This document shows, one piece after another, positions 44,901-54,639 of a DNA stretch of 64,000 bases. This stretch comes from Phytophthora sp. 'mugwort' (lineage: Eukaryota; Oomycota; Peronosporomycetes; Peronosporales; Peronosporaceae): positions 248,001 through 312,000 of the forward strand of contig JAUCEF010000003.1 in the NCBI GenBank assembly GCA_033558025.1, in the 5' to 3' direction. Below the pieces are notes generated by a model. That model made no database searches, was not told the origin of the DNA, and saw nothing but the letters and a program-made list of their open reading frames with translations. Positions within the stretch are counted from its first letter, which is position 1. Each line of letters begins with the position of its first letter. A program made the translations under genes and the position numbers.

Positions 44901-47172
44901 TGTAGACATTGAGCATCCGGAAGAGTCTTCACTTGCTAATACTGGAGAAGATGTAGCTGACAATGGGTATAATACTCGTGCGCGAGCCTCCGCGTCGTCT
45001 TCGTTCAGTGCATTGAGAGATGATAATCGTACAGCGATGCCACGCGAGGATGAAGTAGCTGCTTTACTTCGATTGACCCCTGCAAATATGCGTCATGAAG
45101 TCCAGAATCGGCCCTTTACGTGCGAGGAGGCGAAGAAATTTATTATGACACCGCTGAAGATTGACAAAGCGCGCTCTCAACTGGAAGAATCACTGGCAAT
45201 TACGCGAGATCTAATGAAGGAATTGAGCCACGCTGGGCCGTGGCGTACACACGTGAAGCATTCGAACACTTTGAAGCGAGAATTAGCTAAGCAAATGACA
45301 ATCCAGAAGAAACTCGTGAAACATCAGTGGGCTCGGTACTATACGAAGTATCAAGAGTTTGCACTACCACAAGCTCCAGCACAGAAAGAAAGTTTAGACC
45401 TAGAGGAGGAAGAAAAGGCTTCGTCTGAGAGTATCGAGACTCAAGTGCAAGGCGAACCTACGTCTGAAAATGGTGGCAATGTGACGTCGATGGTGATTGA
45501 TTGGACTGGAGTGTTTGATCCTGACAAGGACGCTCCGGATGTGATTGAGATGAAGAAGCTTCGACATGAAATCACACTGGCGAAGGACCAACTCTTGCGC
45601 GATATTAGTGGAGGTGAAACTCATGCTTCTGGTAGTGCGACGTCACACTCGACTGCACTTAATACTGACCAGAAGGCTCTTATTGAAGAATGTGAAGGGC
45701 TGGCTGCGTCTTGCATGCAGGCGCTAGGGAAATTTCTGGGTATGGAAGAATCAGAGGAATCTCTCTCTACTCCAGTGCAGAAGACAACGCCAAAGTCACG
45801 ACCCACAGCCAAACCAACTCGAGCTGGAAAGCGTGCAGCTTCTAAGGGAGACAAAACCTCCAGAACGTTATCTTCACGACACTCGCGTGGCTCGAAGAAA
45901 GCGAACTCGCACTCGAAAAGCAGCTCAGGAAGCAGAAGTCGACGGAGCGAGTCCATTCGTGTAGCGAAAGCTCTTGCTGCTTCGACTGTCGGTCGGTGGC
46001 TGCCAAGTACACGCTCGTCAGGGTCCAAGACGTCGTCTAGAGCCATGTCGGTGCGTAACAGTGGCAATACTCGTCAGCGTTCCGAGGATACGTCACCTCT
46101 ACGTATGGGCTGTTCAGGCTGCCGGGATCTGCGTCGCCGGTGCACAGGATGTTCAGGATGTTGTCTTCATTGTGTGTGTGTGAGTTGTGGGTGCCGCATG
46201 TGCTGCTCGTCTCGGCGTTCGGCTGTAGAGAAGACAATGACGCATCTGCTGGATCTCATCGAGTCGAAGGAGGCTTGTAAATGGATGAGCAACGCGTCAG
46301 CTGGGAGTGAAGGCCAGCACTGTGGCATGCGCTTCTTCTGTCAGCAGTGTCATTGCTGTGAAGATCATTGTCCGTGCTTACTCACAGGTTCAACGTCGCA
46401 CTCTGCAGTGGATGCCACAGCTTCAGCGTCTACTGCAGCTTGCGCCACAGACGGTTTTATCGCATCACTTAATGCTACTCTAAGAGGGACAGCTCCTCGC
46501 AGAGAACGGCGTTTCAAGATCAACCCCGTAGCAGCTCAACGTCGTGGTCCAAACTCGTCCATGAACGGCACCGTCGAAGGTCAAGAGACTGGTCCAATAG
46601 ACAGCATTGACCCGAATGCCAGCCGTGATCCACCACCAGCTCGCCATGCTCCTGGTGGCCCTGGCCCACTGCCGACGTTTGACTATGGTATCGAGGGTGC
46701 CTTTGGTCTTGGTCCAATGGATCAACGCGGACAGTGCCGCACGTGGCGTCCAGCCCCGTCCGACAAGAACGAACAAGAAGATTTGTTCCGTGCAGCTCGT
46801 GTGCGTATGAAGCTCGTACGCTCGACATTCGCCAAGAGTATGAGTCTGTCATCCGGTTCGGGTTGTTTGGATGGCGAGCAATTGTGGCAGCCAGAGCGGA
46901 TCCGTATGATGTGGGAACGTCGCGACTTCCATGGGGTGTTGGGCCTGCCGCGGGACGCTACGACTCAGCAGATTAAACGTCAATATCGCAAGCTCGCACT
47001 TAAACTGCACCCGGACAAAGCGTCGGATGCTTCAGCTTCATTAGAGTCGACGGTCGCTGAAGCTGGCAAGAATGTCGGGAACTCGGGCAAACGTGTGGAT
47101 GCCTTTGTGGCTGCGACGCACTCGTACAAGATTCTGCTTGGAGACGTGGACGCTATGCATGGACTCGGGTAA
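41901..47172 (+). CDS. Large KH / Cys-rich / J-domain protein
   Basis: Two exons, 41901-42840 and 42929-47172, joined by an 88-bp intron (donor GTACGT, acceptor TTAG) that keeps frame and removes the in-frame stop at 42918-42920. The product is 1,727 residues. Residues 1-120 are Ser/Arg/Ala-rich. Residues 126-215 form a KH-like RNA-binding domain with the loop GVNGGK. A Gln/Glu-rich region follows. Residues 355-435 are a probable coiled coil (REEKEAFRIRLAR, RRKYEEMEHRKKVAEL). A long helical middle is unrecognised. Residues 1374-1480 are packed with CxxC motifs (GCSGC, RCTGCSGCC, CVSCGCRMCC, then HCGMRFFCQQC), likely a zinc cluster. The C-terminal J-domain (1644-1727) has the HPD motif at 1674-1676, so it should stimulate an Hsp70. 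An RNA-linked co-chaperone role is inference. Confidence 0.82.
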
Positions 47173-47244
47173 CTTGAAGAGACACTCGCTGAGGGTCGTT
47201 TCGTGCTGCCATTTTCTAGCTTTGGAGCGGAAAAACAAAAGAGA

Positions 47245-47649
47245 ATGGACGTGAATCGCATCTTCTCGGCCGAGCAGATCGCCGTGCCACCGGATCTTCC
47301 GCACGTGCTGAAGGACTGGACGAAGGCTGTGATTCGCGACAATCCCGTCGACGTGGTGGCTTTCTCGCTCCAGTGGTTTCAGGACAAGACGGCGCAGGCG
47401 TCGCAGCGTAAAGCGGCAGAGAACCACATCCGTCGCATGCGGCAGCTCTTTGAAAGCTACGACGTGGATGGCCAAGGCCGCATGGAAGCCAAGGACCTGG
47501 CCAAGTTCCTCGGGGAAGACCTCGGAATGGACGGATACGAAGATGGCAGTCCGACTGAACTGCTTGAAGACCTGGTGATGGAGCTAGACCCGGACAACAC
47601 GGGCTTCATTGAGCTTCACGATATTATCCAGTGGTATCAACAGCGGTAA
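47245..47649 (+). CDS. R2D2 (RIIa-type) and EF-hand protein
   Basis: A 134-residue single-exon ORF beginning MDVNRIFSAEQI at 47245. The frame is open further upstream but only from a GTG, so the ATG is preferred. Residues 5-50 (AVPPDLPHVLKDWTKAVIRDNP, DVVAFSLQWF) match the dimerisation/docking fold of PKA RII subunits and related flagellar R2D2 proteins. Residues 65-134 form an EF-hand pair: YDVDGQGRMEAKD, then LDPDNTGFIELHD, both close to canonical. R2D2 proteins that carry Ca2+-binding domains are typical of axonemal radial spokes, so a role in zoospore flagella is plausible inference. It lies 72 bp after the KH-J stop codon on the same strand. Confidence 0.85.
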   Translation: MDVNRIFSAEQIAVPPDLPHVLKDWTKAVIRDNPVDVVAFSLQWFQDKTAQASQRKAAENHIRRMRQLFESYDVDGQGRMEAKDLAKFLGEDLGMDGYEDGSPTELLEDLVMELDPDNTGFIELHDIIQWYQQR

Positions 47650-47855
47650 GTGGCGCTGGAGACGGAGTGCATGAACATAGTGGTCGAAATGTTCATTCAC
47701 CATATTTTTTCAGTTTTCACTTTATTTTTTCTGCTTTTTCTTTCTTTGGTCGCGTTTCGTACATGTCTGCCTTCTTCTTCTTCTAAGTCGCTTCCGTTCA
47801 CGATCTGCTGTAGCAATTACATGCCCACGAGTGCGCAGACCCGTGACTTTTTTTC
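47650..47855. other. Short convergent intergenic region
   Basis: 206 bp between two convergent stop codons. Pyrimidine-rich on the plus strand (TTTTTCTGCTTTTTC), consistent with 3' untranslated regions. No gene. Confidence 0.6.
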
Positions 47856-48955
47856 TTAACTCGAACTAGCGGCTGTGTCCGCGACGGACGTCGCAGCCGC
47901 AGATTTCGAATCGTTCTGCCAGATGCGGACCGTGCCGTCCTCCGAGCCCGTCGCGAACGAGTCGCCTGAGGGTGAGTATCGCAGACATCTCACGGGTCCA
48001 TGGTGACCTTTGTGCGTCTCCAATAGTTCCCCTGACCCGAAGTCAAAGACACGCACCCACGTGTCCGAGCCGCCGGCTACGAACTTGTTTTCCGTCGGAT
48101 GCAGTGACGCGCCGCCCTCCTCGGCAAACGAAATGGGCATCGGGAACGAGTGCAGCAGTGCAAAGTCTTGGCTTACGTCGTAGAAATACACCTACTCCAC
48201 ACCAACACAACCAATCAGCATTAAAAGCAGGCTCCAAAAGTAAGCTCATAACTAACTCCGTCGCTTACCTGCTTGCCGGCGGCGACTGTGAGCACCTGTC
48301 CGTCTCTGGATGCCTCCATATCCATGACGTCTGCGTTCACTTTGAACTGGTGCGTCTGCGTGTACGTGTCCAGGTCCCAGACCGTCACTGTGCCGTCCAC
48401 CTCGCCCGTGGCGGCCAGACGGTCGCTGAGCACGACGACCTTGCGGATCTGCTGGGCCGTTTGCATCTCGACAAGAGGCGGAGGCGGCAGCACGACGATA
48501 CCCGTGCGACCTTCAGCCTTGTAAGTCTGCAGCTGCTCCTTAACGCCCTGTACATCAAAGACTCGAAGCAGCTTCTCGTGACCCGCAGTCAGGAGCCGCG
48601 CGCCGTCCGTTGTGAACGCTACACTCTTGACCACGTGCTTATGGTCGAGTGTGGTGACCACGTCGCCCGTGAGTGCGTCCCATATCTTGACACTGAAGTC
48701 GGCGCTGCCTGTAGCTGCGAACTCGGCCTCGTTATCCAGCTTGGCGCTCCAGACGGCGCCCTTGTGGCCCTCAAAGGTGCCGATCCAGTCGCCCGAGTCG
48801 CCGTGTCGTAGCATGGGCAGCTTGTCGTGACATGCCGATATGAGCAGGTTGCTGCGACTGTAGTGAAGCTCCGCTAGAGGACGCGAGTGGCCCGGACACA
48901 CGATCGGGATCTGACGCAGCGCCGCCGGCGAGGGAGGAGACGCCGGAGAGCTCAT
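47856..48955 (-). CDS. STRAP: STRAP-like WD40 repeat protein
   Basis: Two exons, 48955-48269 and 48191-47856, with a 77-bp GT-AG intron that keeps frame. The product is 340 residues, close to metazoan STRAP (about 350). It begins [20 protein letters not shown] and then shows WD40 blades in order: [95 protein letters not shown] and [11 protein letters not shown]. The block PMLRxGDxGDWIGTFxGHKGAVW is characteristic of STRAP/UNRIP. In animals this protein belongs to the SMN complex and helps snRNP assembly. A similar role here is inference. The C-terminus is Ala/Ser-rich. Confidence 0.93.
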
Positions 48956-49517
48956 TGGTATTGCTGGAAACGGGAAGATCACGAGGTGAGATGTGGGATG
49001 TTGCTCGTACACATGGATACGTGTTGCGCGAAGCTTCGAGCGACATTCCAAGTTGAAGCGGCGACCAATCAAATCCAAAATTTCCGTGAAGGCTTTTTGC
49101 GAGTTCATTTTTTGTTGAGAATATCTATAGTTATGGCTTCACGCGTGATGAAGATGCTACCTACATATAGGATGAAGGATCACTTGCAAATAACTTGAAT
49201 ACATTCGAGCTTTCATCAGTAAGGACAATGCTACAAGGAACCATTCGGTACCGACAGCTGCCACACCGATGAATCGCGACGCTATCTTGATGCGAGTCGG
49301 CCTGTAGCATGCCCTGAAAAAAAATAATATCCGCGCAGTAATCATTGCATTATCACAGTTCAATTACTTATTACGGGGTGTTACGCTAAATCACACAGTA
49401 CAATTTTACATTGGTCCAATAATATGTAATATAATATGTTATAGGCCATTTCACTGGTGGCCGCTTGCACTGCTTGCAACCACCCATTTCCATGAGCTTC
49501 TGCTGCGCATTCCGTTC
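48956..49517. other. STRAP upstream region; no gene seen
   Basis: Contains the STRAP promoter and the transition to transposon sequence. The STRAP frame stays open upstream to 49108 without a convincing start. Confidence 0.45.
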
Positions 49518-51066
49518 ATGCGAATGCACTTTTTAATACCCAAGATGGTCAACAGCAAGGAAATCAGCGCGTTCTTCTACGACGACCTCGGCTCAGGCAG
49601 CTACGTGTGCAAGGAGTGCGGCACCGCAAGGAAGCAACAGATCGGCAGCGGCTACTCCAACTTGATGTCACACATCACCACCACGCATCCTTTGTACGAG
49701 GAGATGTACGCGCTGCGGCTGGTGGCGGCGGGCTCGAGAGCTTCGGCTTCGTTTCACATGAGACGAACCACCGCTTCCAGTGACTGCGGTGGTCGTTGAG
49801 CGCAACCTGCCGACCACCGAGGTCCACAACGCGGTCACGCGTTCGATGAGCAAGTGGCCGCCCATCTCCTCCACCTTAAGCAGAGCATGCAGACGGTGGC
49901 GAAGAACGTGGGAGCGGTCGTCGACCGGGAGATGGGCACCTCGTTTGGTCTGCTGCTTGACGGCTGGTCCCACGGCTCTATGTACTATGTCGGGCTCTAC
50001 GGCGTCTACGAGGTGATGGGGGCTCGGCCCGAGGGACTGCTCTCTCTGTCTCCTCTGGAGGAAGGCAGCCAGACCGCCGAGGCGCACATCAAGATGATCC
50101 AGTCGGTGCTCGACCTCTACGACAAGATCACCGACATGGTGTTGTTCATCGTGGGCGACAACTGCAGCATCAACCAGAAGATCGCCAGTCTCCTCGGCGT
50201 TCCTCTGGTTGGCTGCGCCAGCCACAGGCTCAACCTGGCGGTCAACTGCTACCTCGCCGACTACGAGCCCGAGCTTGCCGTTCTCAACTACCTGATGATC
50301 CAGTTGCGTCACTGCAACAACGCCGCCACCTCGCTAAGTTCACGGATCTCCAACCTGTCAAACGGCATACCACCCGATGGTCGTCAACCTACGCTATGGT
50401 TGCCCGCTACGCCGCATTCGTGATGCTATTCGGCAGGTCAAGGTTGTGGCCCACTATGTACCGAGTAGTGTGTCCCACAAAAAAATGATCGCGCTGATTG
50501 CCGACCTCGAAACACTGGACACGGTGTGCACGGCGCTTCAGCACGAGCGCACCACAGTCGCTGATGTGCGGGTTCTGTTTGACAGCGTGGTGGCGGACTA
50601 CGCGATCATGGCGGAGCATCTCCGCGCATCCGCCAAGATAGTCCACTCTCCTGTCTTCGAGTCTGTGCTCGTGAAGGTCGGTAACGGCGACACCCTGACG
50701 GCCGCCGAAGCACGCGCGTTCAAGTGCTTTGAGGCGGCCAGCAACAGCGAGGACGACGGAGAAGGCGGTGGCGGTGACCAAATGGCCGCCAAGAGGAAGA
50801 AGAAGCTGCGCTGCGACTACGCGGTTGCCATCTTGCGCGACGGCAAATAGTGCCGCGTGTCGACGCGCACCAGCGTTCGTTACAGGGCGCTGGCGAAGCT
50901 GGTGCCGCCGACCTCGAACACGGTCGAGCGGCTGTTCTCGACGCGCACGCTGATCATGACCCTGCATCGCAGCTGAATGCTGCCGGCGAACTTCGAAATG
51001 ATCGCCTTCTTGCGCGTGAACCGCGAAATGTGGAACGCGTCGTCGCTCATTGAGCAAGACGAGTAG
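49518..51066 (+). pseudogene. hAT-family transposase, frameshifted
   Basis: Plus-strand segments occur in hAT order. A BED-type zinc finger comes first (YVCKECGTARKQQ and SHITTTHP, about 49600-49695). The RNase H-like domain contains GLLLDGWSHGSMYYV (about 49950) and CSINQKIASLLGVPLVGCASHRLNL (about 50163-50240). A further stretch with YVPSSVSHKKM follows. The C-terminal dimerisation region has VPPTSNTVERLFS (about 50900-50940) and LPANFEMIAFLRVNREMWN (about 50980-51035), ending at a TAG at 51064-51066. At least three frame changes interrupt it, near 49790, 50375 and 50850. The individual parts are well preserved, so inactivation may be recent. Terminal inverted repeats and an 8-bp duplication were not found by eye. 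Confidence 0.87.
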
Positions 51067-51489
51067 GTGGTACGTTCATGTGCCGACTGCAATACACTGA
51101 TATTGATCCAGTCATTGATTATTGACCTCGTTTGCTATTGCTGTTGTTACCACTGCTCATCGTTACCTCCAGCTCCGTTTTTTACTGTATTTTCCGAGGC
51201 CTGGCCTGTACGGGGACGGATGACGGCCGTATGGGACTAGTGAGTATTCAGCGTTAATGCTATAGACCAATAAGCCAATGCAAAAATATGTAACGGAAAT
51301 TAAGTCTGTGACTTAATTAGGTACACTCAGACTGACCTTACATTCTCGACGGCCCCAGGGCCCTCATTGACGCGCTCGAATGCACTTAGCCTTCAAAGCC
51401 CGCCTTATCTTTCCGCACCTCCTTGAACTTGCTCGTGGGTAGCGGATCCACCCCGCCTTCTTAAAGACCAACTCCCCTTGATCCGCCCT

Positions 51490-51860
51490 GTGCTAAACTC
51501 GATGGTGTGCATCAGAATCTAAAGATTGCCGTAAACGGGATTAACCGGAATTTGCAAGCTGTTGAAGGAACATTTGCAGACGTCATGAAGGTGGTGGGCC
51601 CGCTCACAAATGGCTCCTGCACTATTGCAACTTCAGCTCATCCCAGGCGCTGGAACCAATTTAAGAAATAATGGTGCTGCAGTATCATTGGGAGCTGCTA
51701 GCGACCAGCGTGTATCAACAGAGCAGCCTGGAATTGCTCCAAATTATAGACTGAGTCGTGGTATTCGAATGGTACGTGAGCTATGGACCGAGTGGCATGA
51801 TGGGCTCGGTGATAGCGTTGCAGTCATCGAGAGTAGTATATACTGGAAGATTACGCCGGC
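51490..51860 (+). pseudogene. Crypton-like C-terminal (GCR1_C-type) relic
   Basis: Two adjacent frames show a short helical segment (NRNLQAVEGTFADVMK, about 51540-51590), then PNYRLSRGIRMVRELWTEW (about 51740-51795) and HDGLGD. The YxxSRxIxTVxxLWxEWxxGL pattern is the GCR1_C-like DNA-binding domain that ends many oomycete Crypton (tyrosine recombinase) proteins. The recombinase domain is absent. It is a small fragment. Confidence 0.45.
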
Positions 51861-52219
51861 AGTTTTTTTTCTTAGCATATTTTTACAAGGAGACTAGGTT
51901 TAATCGTTTTTAATACCCAACTGAGGTTTCTAACCAGACAGCCAATCGATAGCCTCAGAGCGTAGGGAGTCATCTAACGCATATAACCATGTCTGAGAAG
52001 GGTTAAAGCTGCTTCAACGATATCCGGTGGGCGACAAGGCTTACCGGTATTACTTCTCCGTTTCTAATGGCTAGATGGACCTCTCACCATTGGTGGAATC
52101 ACTCGACTTAGGGCTGCATCTATGTGACAGCGCCTCATCACGCCATATTTTCCCGCTTAGGTACGGTACCAAATTTTTTCCCTCCCCTCTCATTCGAGAA
52201 TCTGCCGCGTCGAAGAATG

Positions 52220-54008
52220 ATGGTGCTGTTGAACTCCGTTGTCGTTGAAGAAGGGCGAGAAGGGAGCGTGATCTCCATAAACGTTGAGGAGTGTAAGACG
52301 TTGGATCTTCAGAAAATGGCTGTCGCGGATAGGCAGAGGTACACTGAGCGAGCCGACAAGTTGCGGCTCTTTCTGGTGAAGACGGCGGAAGGCTCGTGGC
52401 TGAAGTGGGAGAATCCTCTTGTGCGCCGAATGCGCAACGGCAAGATCCCCGAAGATGTGGCCAGTCTTTACATGAAGGAGGAATTGGACAATCCGCTAAG
52501 CAAGATCAGCACGAATTTCCCCAGCGAATTCCCCGAGGAGACGATCCAGGTGCTGGTAGTGGCTCCGCAGTAATGGACCTCGGCTCCAATTGCCTCCCAA
52601 GATGGCGTTTTCGATCACTGCAGTGATCCTTTCTTTGCACCATTCCCGACGGTCGACCAAGTTGGTGATTGGCTCGAATTTTTGTTTGCGTCGTTGCTGC
52701 CGCTAACGAGACGTCAGAAGTTCTACATCCGCTCTTCGTACAGAGTGATCGCCGACCAGGCGCTGTTGAATCCAGATGCGAGCATGATCAAGTATGCTGT
52801 CGTTACGGGTACGCCTGAGGTTGGAAAGTCGGTGTTCTTTTTTCTACTACGTGATGTGGAGGTTGACCAAGGACAGAAAGCGCGTGCTGTTTATCACTAG
52901 ACAACCCCCCATCTACTTTGATGGCAGCACGATACTGGAGACCAAGCAGTTGCCTTATTCAGGCAATCAACAATTCTGGTCGCCTGATCTGTGGTGTCTC
53001 GTTGATTCAGTGGACCCAACAAATGTTGTTGGATTGCCCATTGAGCGCTGCCCCGTTCTTCTCGCAAGCACACCGCGGCGGGATTGCATTGCTGCATTCA
53101 AGAAACAAGTTCCGACTCCAGATGTATTGTACATGCCATTGTGCACGAAAGAAGAACTCAGCACAATCGCTCCTTTGTATCCAAATACTCAAAATGAGTG
53201 GGAGTATCGATTTGAGTGTTTGGGTGGTGTGCCTCGCCTGGTGTTCCAAGACAATTGAAACTGACCCGCTGGTATTGCTGGAGTCCGCATGCAAGAGTTG
53301 CTCTCTCGACGATTGCATTACGTCGGTGTCTATCTACTCGGAGATCAACTCGAAGACCAAGATCGTTCAGACTCTGATTCACATTTACAGTCAAGGACCG
53401 TATCGACTGTACGAAGTTGTCTATGCATTTGAATTGGCGATGCAAGTGATTGCTTGAACGAAGTGGCGATCAGATCGCGCAAAGATGCAAAGCCTTTTCA
53501 GCTCGTGCGATGGAAACCCGCTAGCCTAATCGCTGTGCGGATACATCTTCGAGCCTCATTGCATGGGACTGTTGGAGCAGGTGGGTCTTTTGTGTATCGG
53601 GAGCTGTTGTCTGGCGCTGAGATGCGAAAGCGCGATACGATTAAACGCAAACGAGGCACCCCAAACAGTGAATATGAAGAAACAATTGACATCCCATGGT
53701 CATCGCAGCCTCGGCAAATAGCGGAGCGGGTGGAAGTCGGTCAACTTGCAAATCAGCTGTACGTGCCTCGGACATCGAATTATACTGCAATTGATGCGTG
53801 GATGCCGCAGTTCGGTGGATTCCAAATGACTGTGGGAACGACGCATGACATCAAGGGCGGAGCGGCAGATAATTTGGCGAAACTGGGTACGAATGGCAAA
53901 CAGTTTTTCTTTTTGCTTCCATCACTCTACTACAAGTCTTTCACCAAGAAGACACCTAAAACCATCGAGCAGTTTGCAATTCTTGTTCCGTATCCCGAAG
54001 AGGTATAA
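52220..54008 (+). pseudogene. Crinkler (CRN) family effector gene, broken
   Basis: The ATG at 52220 (or the one just before it at 52217) opens the ubiquitin-like CRN header. The header contains LRLFLVK, a variant of the LFLAK motif (about 52355), and ends in a VLVVAP-type block (about 52550), typical of CRN N-termini. An in-frame TAA at 52571 interrupts the gene. Beyond it the frame carries the DPFF region and a P-loop GTPEVGKS (about 52808). Frame changes near 52845, 53256 and 53457 separate the remaining NTPase-type and C-terminal blocks, which end at a TAA at 54006-54008. CRN proteins act inside host cells, often in the nucleus. The P-loop class is thought to derive from STAND-type NTPases with nuclease-like tails. 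This copy should not make a full protein. Confidence 0.85.
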
Positions 54009-54143
54009 TGTATGAGTGCACTAGCTTCAGTTTCAGGGTCTACCGAGACATTACTTTGTGATTTATTCGTCATCGGATAACAGGAGTGCATCGCGCACAA
54101 TTCTTTTTTATACTAACAAATATGACGTTGTTAATATACAAAG

Positions 54144-54356
54144 ATGACGTACTCTCCCGAGAAAGACTTGGCTAACAAAGAGCGCATCAAGGAGGCGCAG
54201 AAGCGCTACTACCAGCGCACACGTGAAGTTCCCTTATGCTATTAAAAGGGGTATGACGATAAGAATAGAGATCAGATTCGGACTCGCAAGCGGAAACCAA
54301 AAATCGAACCTAATTCAACTGATAGCGAACCTAACACCGAAAGCGAACTTAACTAA
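54144..54356 (+). pseudogene. Small basic ORF of the virus-like element, one stop
   Basis: ATG at 54144, 33 codons beginning MTYSPEKDLANKERIKEA, to a TAA at 54243-54245. The same frame then stays open for 36 more codons to a TAA at 54354-54356. The Lys/Arg/Glu-rich helix followed by an Asn/Ser/Glu tail looks like a small DNA-binding or virion-core-type protein. The function is unknown. Confidence 0.5.
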
Positions 54357-54639
54357 TTCATTAGTTTTTTTCTGTCGTAAAAAGTCAAGCTATGTATAGG
54401 CGATGCATGAGCGCACCTACACCATCTGAATTAATTAATATTAATATTCAAAAACTTTCTATGGGACCATGATATACAGTCAATCCTGATACGACATCCA
54501 ATAATTATAAAGTCATTCCCACGAGAATAATATAGCCACAAATATATAGCAAATTTGCTGCCTTACGAACGCGAAGGACTAAAGCGATTAAATATTAATG
54601 TAATCCGATGGGGTAACGACTATCGCGTTAAGGGTTCGA

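Noticed and set aside
47203..47244. Longer N-terminus for the R2D2/EF-hand protein
   Set aside because: The upstream frame begins at GTG. The ATG at 47245 fits the family start and spacing.
47972..48811. Plus-strand 279-codon ORF opposite the WD40 gene
   Set aside because: Antisense shadow of the STRAP-like exons; it also runs across their intron.
49668..50312. Minus-strand 214-codon ORF within the hAT element, and the similar 216-codon ORF at 50407-51057
   Set aside because: Antisense to well-conserved hAT transposase blocks on the plus strand.
52124..52219. Upstream extension of the CRN ORF
   Set aside because: It starts at GTG. The ATG pair at 52217/52220 matches the usual beginning of the CRN header.
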